64,000 bases of DNA. Origin: Spiroplasma attinicola (GTDB lineage: Bacteria; Bacillota_I; Bacilli_A; Mycoplasmatales; VBWQ01). The translations under genes and the position numbers were made by a program. This document shows positions 49,722 through 60,033 of this stretch, one piece after another; within the stretch, counting starts at the first letter, position 1; every line of letters begins with the position of its first letter. The notes below the pieces were generated by a model. That model was given only the letters and a program-made list of their open reading frames with translations, had not been told where the DNA came from and made no database searches. The DNA is taken from assembly GCF_023509825.1 (NCBI RefSeq), contig NZ_JAKQXY010000001.1, positions 496,001-560,000 of the forward strand, given 5' to 3'.

Positions 49722-51172
49722 TGGCCAAAAATTTTAATCAAAATATCACTTTAAGAAGTGTTGATTTTGCAAAATGATATACTAATGTCATTAAAGAAGC
49801 AGATTTGTGTGATTATGGTGATGATAATGGTTCAACGAAAGGAACAATTGTTTTTCGCCCTTATGGTTATGCAATATGAGAAGCAATACAAAAAATATTA
49901 GATCAACAATTTAAAAATCATAGTGTTGAAAATGTTATGTTTCCATTATTAATTACTGAAAAAACTTTTGCTTTAGAAAAAGATCATATTAAAGGTTTTG
50001 CACCAGAATGTGCAATTGTTACTCAAGTTGGTAATAAAAAATTGACCGAACCTTTTATTATTCGTCCAACTTCTGAAGTTTTATTTTGTAAACATTTTCA
50101 AAGAATTGTTAAAAGTTATAAGAATTTACCAATTTTATATAATCAATGATGTAATGTGATTCGCTGAGAAAAGACAACTCGGCCATTTTTAAGAAATAGC
50201 GAATTTTTATGACAAGAAGGTCATACTGTTCATGCTACAAGTCAAAAAGCTTTAGCTTTCACTGAAACAATGATTAAATTATATGCCGAATTTGTTGAGC
50301 AATTTTTAGCAATTAAAGTAATTTTAGGTAAGAAAACAGTTCATGAACGCTTTGCTGGAGCTTTAGAAACTTATACAATTGAAACAATGATGCAGGATGG
50401 TCAGGCATTACAAGCAGGCACAAGTCATTATTTTGGTTCAAAATTTGCTGAAATTTTTAATATTAAGTTTACTAATGAACTTAATCAACAAGAATATATT
50501 CATCAAACATCATTTGGTGCTTCAACAAGGTTAATTGGTGCTTTAATTATGGCTCATAGTGATGATTTAGGTTTAGTTTTACCAGCCTCAATTGCTCCAG
50601 TTAAAATAATAATATTAAATTTGTTTCCAAAAGATGAAAAAGTAACTAATTTAGTTAATAAATTACACAAAGTTTTCATTAAACAATATCACGTTCAAGT
50701 CGATGATAGTGAAAAAAGCGCTAGTTATAAAAAATCTGCTGCAACAATTAAAGGAATTCCTTTAATTATTGAAGTTGGACAAAATGAAGTTATAAAATCA
50801 ACAATTAAAGTTACTTTACGACATAATTTAAAAGAAAATTTTCTTAAAATTAATAGTGAAAAACAAATATTAAAAGCAGTTTCTGACTTATTAACAACTA
50901 GTAATACTGATTTATTACAAAATTCAGCAAATAATTTTGCAAAAAATTTACAAGAAGTTACTGATTTTAAGAAATATCAAAATTTAGTTAAAACTCATAA
51001 AGGTTATTTTATTGCTCCTTTTTGTGGTGATTATCAATGTGAAGCAGAAATTAAAGCATTAACCAGTACAACATCTCGTTGTGTACCGTTAACACCTTAT
51101 AAAAAAAATGGCATTTGCTTTAAATGTCATAAGCCTAATTCACCTTGAACATATTTTGCTCGAGCATATTAA
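49721..51172 (+). CDS. proS: Prolyl-tRNA synthetase, archaeal/eukaryotic type
   Basis: Charges tRNA-Pro. It has 483 aa, without the editing insertion of the usual bacterial enzyme. Class II motif 2 is seen at [34 protein letters not shown] lies before it and GASTRLIGALIMAHSDD is motif 3. The C-terminus has the zinc-type Cys groups (FCGDYQCE, CFKCHKP) and ends in Tyr (TYFARAY), typical of this subtype. The start overlaps the previous gene (TAATG). It pairs with tRNA-Pro at 60034. Confidence 0.95.
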
Positions 51173-51227
51173 ATAAATAAAAAAGGATTTTTTCCCTCAG
51201 ACATTTAATTATTTATGAGGTGAAAAG

Positions 51228-51584
51228 ATGTCAAACGCTTTAACAATTGATGAAAAGTTTTTAATTAATATCTTTAAAAGATATTTACAAGCAAAATTAC
51301 TTTTACATCAAGAATCAACAACTGATTTTAACCAATTACAAGAAAAGAAATTTGAATATGGTGAAATTGATCGTCATTTTAATCAACTTGTAAATTATCA
51401 TCATCATTTACAAGTTGTAGAAACAATTTTGGCATTAATGCCAAAGAAAGAATATGTTTGTTTAGTAAAAGATTTTTTAACTAATGATAATCAAGATTGA
51501 TGGAAACAATATTATTCAGAAAATTATTATCAAAAATTACGACAAAATGCGATTAAACGCTTTTTATATTTGTTTTTAGTTTAA
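51228..51584 (+). CDS. MG284-like protein, possible sigma region 4-like end
   Basis: 118 aa, beside proS, as MG284 lies next to proS (MG283) in Mycoplasma genitalium. The N-terminal half is helical. The C-terminal block around residues 88-118 (DWWKQYYSENYYQKLRQNAI, then KRFLYLF) looks like the YYR-x-x-K-A-x-x-F-L recognition helix of ArpU- or sigma region 4-like regulators. GAGGTGA is the ribosome binding site. Synteny supports orthology; the regulatory role is inference. Confidence 0.65.
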
Positions 51585-51722
51585 TTTTTTAGTATAATAA
51601 TACTTACTTTAAGTGTAATTTATATTTATATTTATTACTTTTAGTAGTTAATTTTAGGCAAATTAAAGTGCTAAGTTGTTATACTCATTTTAATTTTATA
51701 TAATATCTTTGGAGTGAAAATA

Positions 51723-51974
51723 ATGGATATTTTTAAAACAATTCAGAAAATTATTAAAACAAATTACCCACAAATTAAAGAAAATATTACTTTAGATACT
51801 GTTTTAGGAGATATTGAATATTTAGATTCTTTAGAGTTAGCAACAATTGCTGTTGAATTAGAAGATAAATATCAAATTAGATTTCCTGATGAAGACTTAG
51901 AAGAACTTAAAAATAAAACTGTTAAAGAAATTGTCAAAGAAATTGAAAAATTAATTGCCAATAAAAAAAATTAG
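51723..51974 (+). CDS. acpP: Acyl carrier protein
   Basis: 83 aa, with the phosphopantetheine attachment serine in YLDSLELATIAVELEDKY (about residue 40). Start ATG 51723 follows GGAG by 8 bases (an in-frame GTG at 51714 overlaps that site). The family usually has DSLD or DSLM; here DSLE. Position downstream of proS and the MG284-like gene parallels M. genitalium. It precedes the Fur-family gene by 10 bp. Confidence 0.9.
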   Translation: MDIFKTIQKIIKTNYPQIKENITLDTVLGDIEYLDSLELATIAVELEDKYQIRFPDEDLEELKNKTVKEIVKEIEKLIANKKN

Positions 51975-51984
51975 GATTTTTCCA

Positions 51985-52449
51985 ATGACTGAAAATAAAA
52001 AACAATACCAACAAATTATTGAAAAGTTACAAGCAAAAGATTATCGTTTAACAGATATTCGTAAAGCAGTAATAGAAATTTTAGTTACAAAAAAACATAT
52101 TAGTATTAATGATATTATTTCTGAATTAAAAAAAATTAATAGTGCCGTAAATATTATGAGTATTTACAATACAATTGATTTGTTAATGGAAGAACATATT
52201 ATTCATGCTAATGTTTTTGATAATAAACAAATTTTTTATGAATTATCAGATAATATTATTCATGTTGTGTGCAATATTTGTTATCAAATTATTCATTTTG
52301 ACAATCAAACAATTATTAATGCTAATTTTTTAGATGAAAAAAAGTTAAATTCTTTTTTACTAAATGAACGAAACTTTCTTTTTTCTCATTATAAATTAGA
52401 AGTTCACGGGATTTGTGATAATTGTCAATCACAAATGAAAAAAAGTTAA
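51985..52449 (+). CDS. Fur-family metal-dependent repressor
   Basis: 154 aa. N-terminal winged helix (KDYRLTDIRKAVIEILVTKK, then SIYNTIDLLMEEHIIH, the recognition helix region) and a C-terminal dimerisation domain with the two zinc-binding pairs CNIC (about residue 98) and CDNC (about 146). In the family these hold a structural zinc. Whether it answers to iron, zinc, manganese or peroxide cannot be told. Cotranscription with acpP is likely from the 10-bp gap. Confidence 0.88.
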   Translation: MTENKKQYQQIIEKLQAKDYRLTDIRKAVIEILVTKKHISINDIISELKKINSAVNIMSIYNTIDLLMEEHIIHANVFDNKQIFYELSDNIIHVVCNICYQIIHFDNQTIINANFLDEKKLNSFLLNERNFLFSHYKLEVHGICDNCQSQMKKS

Positions 52450-52520
52450 ATAATATTGTAATCTAAATTAGATTTCAGTAAAATTAAACAGTAAAAATTT
52501 AATTACCTTTAAATAAAAGG

Positions 52521-52596
52521 GGGGGTTTAGTTTTAATGGCTAGAACGTCGGCCTTCAGATCCGAAAGTGTGGGTTCGAGTCCTACAACCCCCGCCA
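52521..52596 (+). tRNA. tRNA-Trp(TCA), reads UGA
   Basis: Acceptor GGGGGTT pairs with AACCCCC; D stem GTTT/GAAC; anticodon loop CTTCAGA gives anticodon TCA (52555-52557), which reads UGA and, by wobble, UGG. There is a C-T mismatch at pair 31-39. This is direct evidence for code 4. Confidence 0.93.
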
Positions 52597-52600
52597 TAAA

Positions 52601-52628
52601 AAAAATCACAAAATGTGATTTTTTTTGT
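52601..52628. terminator. Bidirectional terminator between tRNA-Trp and degV
   Basis: AAAAATCACA/TGTGATTTTT perfect stem with A and T tracts on both sides. Confidence 0.85.
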
Positions 52629-52629
52629 T

Positions 52630-53511
52630 TTATAAATCTTTAGTTTCATCAAGAGCAAATATTACTAAAGCAAAAGCATTCAATCCTGTATGAGCAGCAA
52701 TAACATTTGCTAATTTGACATTTTTAGTTTTTTTAAACGAATAACTTTTAATATATTTCATTGTTTCATCAACCAATTCTTTATCAGCATAACCATCAAT
52801 AACATAAAGTGTTGTATCAGTTTTATGAAGTTTTTGAAATTTAATAATTTCATTAAGCGCTTTATATACAGCTTTCTTTCAAGTTCTTGTTGTATCAAAC
52901 TTATCAATTGTTCCATCAAAAGTAAGAATTGGTTTTATTTTTAACATTTTAGCTAAACCAGCAGCTGATTTACTAACTCTGCCACCTCGCGCTAAATAAG
53001 TAATGTCATTAGGTAAAATAAAAGCTTGATAGTTTTCACTAATTTTTTTTAATGCTGTTAAAATTGTTGTTACATCAGCATCTTTTTCTTGTGCCATATT
53101 GTAAGCTTTTTTAACTATTGCTCAATTAATTATTGAAACACCATTTGAATCAAAAACATGAACTTTATCTTTAAACTTTGGTTCTTTGGCCAAAACACAA
53201 GCTGTATTATATTGTCCTGATAAACCTTTTGATAATGGGATAAAAATAATCTTTTCAAATTTTTTTAGCATTGCTTCTCAAACCATCGTCATTTTACCTA
53301 ACGGTGTTTGTGATGTTTTTGCTAATTGCTTTTTTGTTGTAATTCTTTCAACAAAATCTTGTTCATTAAAAGTTCGTGGATCATCTTCAACTGTTTCTTC
53401 ATCATCAAAAGTAATTAGTAATGGACAAAAGCCTAAATCTTTCATTTCTGTAAAATCTTTTTTTGTTAAACCTGATGATGAATCAGCAACAATTCCAATT
53501 TTCTTTTTCAT
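52630..53511 (-). CDS. DegV family fatty-acid-binding protein
   Basis: 293 aa on the minus strand. It starts MKKKIGIVADSSSGLTK, the typical DegV strand-Asp-Ser-Ser motif, and contains TSQTPLGKM (second family motif), then YLARGGRVSKSAAGLAKMLK and KPILTFDGTI, both characteristic of DegV. These proteins bind a single fatty acid (some serve FakA/FakB fatty-acid kinase). Two UGA Trp codons. It is monocistronic. Confidence 0.92.
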
Positions 53512-53724
53512 TAATTTTTTTATCCTTCCATGATTTTCCTTAAGAAAGAAGTTATTTTTTAAACTTTAATAAATATTATTTTACATTATAACATATTAAC
53601 TTAATTAAAATTTTGATTTATTTGTCTTAATTAGTGTTAAAATAAGACAAGATTAGTTAAGAAAATTTTCTTTTTAAGAATTCAAAATAAAATTCTTTTG
53701 AAATCAAATGAGTGGATGTGAATT

Positions 53725-53979
53725 ATGAATCAAGATATTATTTTTGCTTTAGAAATTATTTTATTTGTTATAGGAACAATATTAGTTATTGTTGGTTTAT
53801 TGCAAGGAAAAAAGAATCATAATGGTTTAGGTGCTTTAAGTGGTGGTAATCAAGAATTATTTGCTAGTACTAAAGAGCGAGGTTGATCACGACTATTTTC
53901 AATTATGACTTTAGTTTTAGGAATATTGTTATTTATTATCGCAATTATTATTAGAATTTTACTTAATACATTATTATAA
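53725..53979 (+). CDS. secG: Preprotein translocase subunit SecG
   Basis: 84 aa, two membrane segments (about residues 7-25 and 58-80) around LGALSGGNQELFASTKERGW, the SecG loop motif. It precedes rnr and smpB, as in many Firmicutes, which supports the call. GGATGTG lies 6-8 bases upstream of the ATG. One UGA Trp at 53882. Confidence 0.9.
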
Positions 53980-54035
53980 TTAATATTAGTATCTTAATTA
54001 TTTTTAATAAGATGCTATTACTTTTGAGATAATTT

Positions 54036-54314
54036 ATGAACTCAAAATCAATGATTGATTTAAAAAATAGAAAAGAGGCAAAAGCAATGGCAAGTAGTGA
54101 AAAAAGAATTTCAAAATTATTTTTTGAAAGTGAACAACAATTACAAAGTTATAAAAATAGTAACAATAAGGATGGGGGAGTTGATGTTTTTATTACTCCT
54201 GAAAGAATTCTTATTAATAAAAAAGTTCATAATTCAGTTAATACAATTGAATTAAGTCAAATATTATTTGATGAAATTATTAAGTTTTATTATGAACAAA
54301 AAAAATTAGCTTAA
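54036..54314 (+). CDS. Small protein of unknown function
   Basis: 92 aa, no recognised family. Charged N-terminal half (KNRKEAKAMASSEKRISKL), then a C-terminal block DVFITPERILINKKVHNSVN and FDEIIKFYYEQKKLA. The ribosome binding site is weak (TGAG). It lies between secG and rnr in the same direction. Coding looks plausible from codon use, but function is open. Confidence 0.6.
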   Translation: MNSKSMIDLKNRKEAKAMASSEKRISKLFFESEQQLQSYKNSNNKDGGVDVFITPERILINKKVHNSVNTIELSQILFDEIIKFYYEQKKLA

Positions 54315-54549
54315 AATAAGAAACAAAAAATTAGAAGTTCAAAGCAATTATAATTATTCAATTTAATTATTTACTTAATTACTATTTTAGTTTATATTTT
54401 TAATTTAACAATAAAAAACATTACAATTTAAGTAAAATGCACTCGAAAAGTAGTGACAGAAATAAAAGATATCTGAAACTATTGATTGCGGTGCATTTGG
54501 AATTTAAGGTGCTAATTTTATATTTTTTATTTTAAACTAAAATTTTTAT

Positions 54550-54555
54550 TATAAT
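54550..54555 (+). promoter_or_regulatory. -10 box before rnr
   Basis: TATAAT 37 bp before the rnr ATG. The rest of the 277-bp gap 54315-54591 shows no gene or clear structure. Confidence 0.45.
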
Positions 54556-54591
54556 TTATTAAAAGAAAAGATTTGGAGTTGTTAATAAAAT

Positions 54592-56769
54592 ATGAAACAG
54601 CAAATCCTTGATGTTTTAAAGAATTCTTTAAAACCTTTATCAGTTGTTGAATTAACTAGTAAATTAAAAATTAGTAATCACAATCAACAAGAAGAAATGT
54701 TATCTGATTTAGAAGATTTAAAAAATAGCGATATTATTCTTGAAAACGATCAAAAACAATATTACCTTGAAAAAAATTATCATAATTTTTTAATTGGAAC
54801 AATTCAAATTACTATGCGTGGTAGTGGCTTTATTAAACCTTTAAATAGTGAAAAAGAATATCGTGTTAGTCCAAATCATACTAATTCTGCTTTAAATGAA
54901 GATGAAGTGTTATTTACCATTCTTACTGGTGATGAAGCAGTAGTTAGTCATGTTTTAAAACGCAATACCACGACTTTAGTTGGCACTGTAATTGTTGATC
55001 AAATAACAAAAGAAAAAACTTTGAGTATTCAAAATAGTAAAATGCATCGTTATAAAGTTAAAATTCTTAATGAAGAACAAGCAATTGAAAATAATATTGT
55101 TGTAGTTAAAATTAATAATTTTCAAGATAATGCTTTTACAGTTACAATTGAAAAAATTCTTGGAAATTTAAATGATCCAGGAGTTGATATTTTATCAGTA
55201 ATTTATGAAATAGGCATTAAAGCACAATTTGATCCTGAAACATTAATGGCTGCTAATGAAATTAGTCAAACAGTTTTAGAATCAGAGAAAGCAAATCGAG
55301 TAGATTTAAGAAAAGAACTTTTAGTAACAATTGATGGTAAAGATGCCAAAGATTTTGATGATGCAATTTGTGTTTATCGATTAAAAAATGGTAATTATCG
55401 TTTAATTGTTGCTATTGCTGATGTTAGTCATTATGTTCAACCAAAAAATGCTTTAGATGATGAAGCTTTTATTCGTGGTACATCTGTTTATTTAGCTGAT
55501 CGAGTAATTCCAATGTTACCAACGCAATTATCAAATGGAATTTGTTCTTTGAATGAACAAGTAGAACGATTAGCGATGGTTTGTGATATGGAAATTAATC
55601 ATCAAGGTGATACTGTTAAAAGTGAAATTTATCAAGCATTAATAAAATCAGTTCGCAGAATGAATTATGATGAAGTTAATGAGGCATATCATAATCAAGC
55701 ACCAGAATTTACTAAAACTCATCCAAAAGTATGAAAAATGTTACAAGATGCAAAAGAGTTATATCAAATTTTAGCAAATTATAAGATTAATACAGGAGTA
55801 ATTGATTTTAATATTGATGAAGCAAAAGTTGTTGTTAATGAACAAGGTGAAGTAACTGATATTAAAGTTAGAACTCGTGATATTTCTGAAAAATTAATTG
55901 AAAGTTTTATGATTCGTGCCAATGAAGTTGTAGCTAAAACAATTTATGATAAAAATTTACCTTTTATTTATCGGATTCATGAATCACCAAGAAAGAAAAA
56001 GTTGTCACAAATGACAACAATTTTAAAGTTAATGGGTGTTCAAGGCAATTATCATTGAGAAAAGTTGCACTCAAAAGATTTACAAATTTTATTAAATTCA
56101 ATTAAAGACTTACCAAATTTCCAAATTTTATCAACTTTGTTATTGAGAAGTATGGAAAAAGCACGATATAGTAATGATAATATTGGTCACTTTGGTTTAG
56201 CTAGTGATTGTTATACTCATTTCACTTCGCCAATTCGTCGTTATCCTGATTTAGTTGTTCACCGTTTATTAAGACAATATTTGATTACAAAAGAAATTAA
56301 TGGTAAAGTTATTGCTAGAAATCAAAATTTTACTGCTTTAGCAGCAGAACAATCAAGTAACATGGAAGTTAAAGCAATGGAATGTGAACGAACTGTTGAA
56401 CAAATGAAAAAAGCAGAATATATGACAAAATTTATTAATCAGAAATTTACTGGTATTATTTCATCAATTACTGGTTTTGGTCTTTTTATTGAATTACCAA
56501 ATACAATTGAAGGATTAATTAAATTATCAGATATGAATGATGATTTTTATATTTTTAATGAAAAAGCAATGATTTTATTTGGTGAAAGAAAACGAAAGCA
56601 ATATCGTTTAGGTCAAGAAGTTAATATTATTGTTAAAAATGCTAATAAAGAAACAAGAACGATTGATTTTCTTTTAGCTGATAGTAAGCAAGAAAATAAT
56701 AAAGTATTGCAAAATAAAAAACGTGATCGTAAAGTGAAATTTTATTATAGTAAACGAGCAAGAAAATAG
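54592..56769 (+). CDS. rnr: Ribonuclease R
   Basis: 3'-5' exoribonuclease for structured RNA and, with SmpB and tmRNA, for decaying nonstop mRNA. It has 725 aa: N-terminal helix-turn-helix-like and cold-shock domains (residues 1-220), the RNB catalytic domain with [18 protein letters not shown] (metal-binding Asp cluster) and [20 protein letters not shown], and a C-terminal S1 domain with [20 protein letters not shown] basic tail ends [17 protein letters not shown]. Start is fixed by a TAA six bases upstream; GGAG is about 13 bases away, which is long. Confidence 0.95.
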
Positions 56770-56789
56770 AAAATTATCAGAGGATAAAA

Positions 56790-57410
56790 ATGAACCTTAA
56801 TAAGGAAAATAATTTTCGGATTATCAAACAATCATCAGTTACAATTCCATGTTATTTTTTTGGTTTTTTTAAGTCACCAGGGTTAGAAAAATATCCTAAT
56901 TTACCATGAGTTAATGATGATTATCAATTAATTAAAACTAAAAATTTAAATGATGCTGATTGTCTTAAAATTGCTAATAATTTATTTTTAGTTGGTCAAA
57001 AATTCAATTTATTTAATGATATTGATTATTTTATTATGATGCCATTAAAAACTACTTCAGTTAGTAGTTTAGAAAAAATTGTTTTACAATTAATAAAATT
57101 AATTGCTGAAAAATTAGAATTAAAAATTCAATTAATTAATGATGCATTTCTTGTTAAAGATTATTTAAAATTTTGAGAAAATCATTTAAATTTAAAACAA
57201 AGAAAAACAGAAATTAATAATAAAATTCAGTTTAAAAAAAGTTATCAACACTTTTTTAATCATAAGAAAATTATTATGATTGATGATGTTGTTTCAACTG
57301 GGATTTCACTAGCAGAAATTGCGATTAATTTACAAAAGTTTAATCAAAATTTAACAATTACTGCTTTAGCTTATGGTTCGGTTTATCAATGAGAAAAAAT
57401 TTATCGCTAA
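56790..57410 (+). CDS. Phosphoribosyltransferase-like protein
   Basis: 206 aa. The PRPP-binding loop IIMIDDVVSTGISLAE is at about residues 162-177, as in type I phosphoribosyltransferases such as ComFC. No zinc cysteine cluster of ComFC is seen. Substrate unknown. CAGAGGAT precedes the ATG. Between rnr and smpB on the same strand. Confidence 0.78.
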
Positions 57411-57470
57411 TTAATAATCGGTTATACTTAAATTATTACAGCATAATAATTTTATTTTTTGGAGCATAAA

Positions 57471-57908
57471 ATGAAAGTTATTAGTAAAAATCGTAAAGCA
57501 TTTTTTAATTACGAAGTTTTAGATCGTTATGAAGCAGGGATTGTTTTAACTGGTGCTGAAATTAAAGCAATTAGAAATGCTGATGTTAATATTCAAGATA
57601 GTTATGTTAGTTTTGTCAAAAATCAAGCATATATTATTAATATGAATATTACGAATTATCAATTTAGTAATTCATATCAAGATGATCCATTAAGGAAAAG
57701 AAAATTGTTATTGCATAAAAACGAAATTTTAAGATTACAACATGAACAAAAAACAAAAAGTGTTGTAATTATCGTTTTAAATTTGTATTTAAACCAAAAA
57801 CAAAAGGCAAAATTAGAGATTGCTACTGCTCGACCAAAGAAATTATATGATAAAAGACAAACACTTAAGGCTCGACAATTAAAAAGAGAAATTAAAGATA
57901 AATATTAA
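57471..57908 (+). CDS. smpB: SsrA-binding protein SmpB
   Basis: Delivers tmRNA to stalled ribosomes. It has 145 aa from ATG 57471 (GGAG 6 bases before). NRKAFFNYEVLDRYEAGIVLTGAEIKAIR is the family start, and KLYDKRQTLKARQLKREIKD is the C-terminal tail that mimics the anticodon in the decoding centre. The tmRNA gene is only 1.3 kb away. Confidence 0.95.
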   Translation: MKVISKNRKAFFNYEVLDRYEAGIVLTGAEIKAIRNADVNIQDSYVSFVKNQAYIINMNITNYQFSNSYQDDPLRKRKLLLHKNEILRLQHEQKTKSVVIIVLNLYLNQKQKAKLEIATARPKKLYDKRQTLKARQLKREIKDKY

Positions 57909-57942
57909 TAAAAACTAACTTAAAAATTAAGTTAGTTTTTTT
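57909..57942. terminator. Bidirectional terminator after smpB
   Basis: AAAACTAACTT/AAGTTAGTTTT stem with T tracts, serving smpB and the convergent hydrolase gene. Confidence 0.85.
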
Positions 57943-58877
57943 GATTCAGATAAAGATTTATTATAAAAATTTAAAATGTCTTGATAAACTTCAGTTTTAA
58001 TTGGTTCATTTAAAATTTCATGTCTAGCGTTGCGATAAAGTTTAATATTGACATTGGTGTGATGTTTTTTAAAAAGTTTATAAACTTTTTTTACACCTTT
58101 ACCAAAATTACCAACTGGGTCATCTTGACCTGAAATAAGTAAAATTGGTAAGTCTTTTGGTGCTTTTTGAATATTTTTTTTATTATTAATAAATAATAAG
58201 CCAGTAAACATATCTTTAAAAGCACTGGTTGAAAAAACTTGACCAGATAATGGATCATCTTGAAATGCTTTTTGTACTTTTTTATCGGTGCTTAATCATT
58301 CAGTTCCAGTTTTACCTTCATCTTTAAATCGTTTACCAAATTTAGCATATGATAAATTATAAATTTTTTGATCTTTTGCTTTTGATCCAAGTTTCTTTTG
58401 ATTATGTTTTGCGATTTTAATTGAAAGTTTTAATAGTAATTTTTTATGAAATGCTGTACCGCAAATTACTGCTGCTTTAATATTGGCACCATATTTAATA
58501 AGATAATGTCGCACCATAAAAGAACCCATTGAATGGCCAAAGATAACGATTGGTTGATTAGGATAAGCTTTTTTAATATAAGATGTTACTTCATATAAAT
58601 CATCAATAATTTTTTCTCAACCATCTTCTTCTGCAAAAAAACCTAAATCTTCCTTACTTTGTGCTGTTTTACCATGACCACGATGATCATCAGCAATAAC
58701 TATATAATCATTTTCTACTAAATAGTTAGCAAAATCATCATATCTTTTTGCATGTTCAGCGCTACCATGAACTAATTGAACAACTCCTTTAACATTTTTT
58801 AAATTTTTTGGTTTTCATTGATACATATGTAATTTAATGCCATCTCGTAAAGTTTGGTCTCATTCTTGAACTGTCAT
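57927..58877 (-). CDS. Alpha/beta hydrolase, monoacylglycerol lipase-like
   Basis: 316 aa on the minus strand. It starts MTVQEWDQTLRDGIKLHMYQW, has the nucleophile elbow FGHSMG (about residue 112), LLISGQDDPVG with the acid Asp, and the catalytic His in ARHEILNE. The GVVQLVHGSAEHAKRYDDFA block matches monoglyceride lipases and lysophospholipases. AAGGAAT lies 6 bases before the ATG. Likely releases fatty acids from host or membrane lipids (inference). Confidence 0.9.
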
Positions 58878-58989
58878 AACTATTCCTTTAATTGAGTTTA
58901 TAATTGTTAATATTATTGTAGCACTATATTTTTTATTTATGTTTAGCCAAGTTCGTTACATAATTTTAAAAAATAAGTGTATTATTAAA

Positions 58990-59085
58990 TTAAGGCTATT
59001 TCGTTTTATAGTCTCATTTCACTCCTTACGGGTAAAGGTTTGCCGATTTTCGGCTGATACAGCGTCTATAAGGCTGTATTTTTTT
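58990..59085 (+). ncRNA. Unassigned structured RNA candidate ending in a terminator
   Basis: Three or four hairpins in 95 bases and no ORF: CTAT...ATAG (58996-59012), CCTTA-CGGG-TAAAGG (59024-59038), GCCGATTTTCGGC (59042-59054) and TACAGC...GCTGTA-TTTTTTT (59058-59085), the last a proper terminator. A TATTAT at 58980-58985 could be its -10. GC content is higher than around it. Not recognisable as SRP RNA or a riboswitch known to me. The rest of 58878-59253 shows only the tmRNA promoter. Confidence 0.5.
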
Positions 59086-59218
59086 ATAATTTAATTGATA
59101 AACTTTCTGAAGATAAAGTAGAAATAAAAAATATTAAATCTTTTAAGAAGAGTGTAAATATGCAAAAAGAAACATTATAAATTTTTATGATTTTTTTCTT
59201 ATTAATTATTTACTAATC

Positions 59219-59247
59219 TTGCTAAAATCAAGCAAATATAGTATAAT
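59219..59247 (+). promoter_or_regulatory. Promoter of tmRNA
   Basis: TTGCTA (59219-59224) and TATAAT (59242-59247), spacer 17 bp, 7 bp before the mature 5' end. Confidence 0.8.
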
Positions 59248-59253
59248 AATTGT

Positions 59254-59678
59254 GGGGATGTTTTGGTTTCGACAGAAGAAAACGGTAAGTAATGGCAGTG
59301 GTCTTGTAAACCATAAGACTTCGGGGTTCAAATAACCGGAAACAAAAACAAAACTGTAGTTCCTGCAGACATTAAAGCTAAATTAGGTTCATTCAACTTT
59401 GGTTTCATGAATTCTAATAACTTAGTTACTTTATCTGCTTAAAGATATATTCAAACTACCATTAATTAAATAATTGTTTGTTGTTATTAATTAATGAAAC
59501 ATAAAACAAACTAGAAAAAACTGATGTTAATAAAGTTTTTTTTAAAAACCTAATTAACTAGTTAATATTGCTTTCGTGTAATTAGACAATATTAATGAGA
59601 CAGATAATTATACTAAACTGTAGAAGTTATTTGTTAGTTCTCTTTTGGACACGGGTTCAATTCCCGTCATCTCCACCA
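59254..59678 (+). ncRNA. ssrA: Transfer-messenger RNA (tmRNA)
   Basis: About 425 nt. The 5' GGGGATGTTTTGGTTTCGAC and the 3' GGGTTCAATTCCCGTCATCT followed by CCACCA form the tRNA-like domain (GGGGATG pairs with CATCTCC, one G-T). A tag frame opens at GCA 59365 and ends at TAA 59440: 25 residues beginning ADIKAKLG and ending NLVTLSA. It ends in LSA rather than the LAA common elsewhere. It works with smpB (57471) and rnr. Confidence 0.95.
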
Positions 59679-59683
59679 TTTTT

Positions 59684-59708
59684 AGCACTTATTATTGTGC
59701 TTTTTTAT
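59684..59708 (+). terminator. Terminator after tmRNA
   Basis: AGCAC-TTATTATT-GTGCT followed by T6. Confidence 0.8.
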
Positions 59709-59779
59709 TTTCTGTATTGTATTTATTGCATATCATTGATATTATAAAAATGCTTAATTAAAGATGATAAAAAAAATTT

Positions 59780-59857
59780 GGAGTTGTCGCCAAGTTGGTT
59801 TAAGGCCCTAGTCTGCAAAACTAGTATTCGTCGGTTCAAATCCGTCCAACTCCTCCA
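59780..59857 (+). tRNA. tRNA-Cys(GCA)
   Basis: Acceptor GGAGTTG/CAACTCC, anticodon loop CTGCAAA, CCA encoded. First of nine tRNAs in one direction. Confidence 0.94.
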
Positions 59858-59953
59858 TTATTAAATATGATGAATTCTTAGAAATTAACTTGTAAAATTT
59901 TCTTTAAATAAGTATAATTTACTAGGTTTGTTATTTTATTATTAGTAAGTTGT

Positions 59954-60028
59954 GCGCCTATAGTTTAATGGATAGATCATTTGACTACGGATCAAAAGGT
60001 GTGGGTTCGACTCCTGCTAGGCGCGCCA
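59954..60028 (+). tRNA. tRNA-Arg(ACG)
   Basis: Acceptor GCGCCTA/TAGGCGC, anticodon loop CTACGGA (ACG, read as ICG after deamination), CCA encoded. Confidence 0.94.
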
Positions 60029-60033
60029 AACCT

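Noticed and set aside
53186-53533. 115-codon plus-strand frame across the 5' part of degV
   Set aside because: Exact antisense shadow of the well-supported degV gene.
59040-59090. T-box or purine riboswitch at 58990-59085
   Set aside because: Lacks the T-box GGUGG-type sequence and the conserved purine riboswitch core, and no target gene follows.
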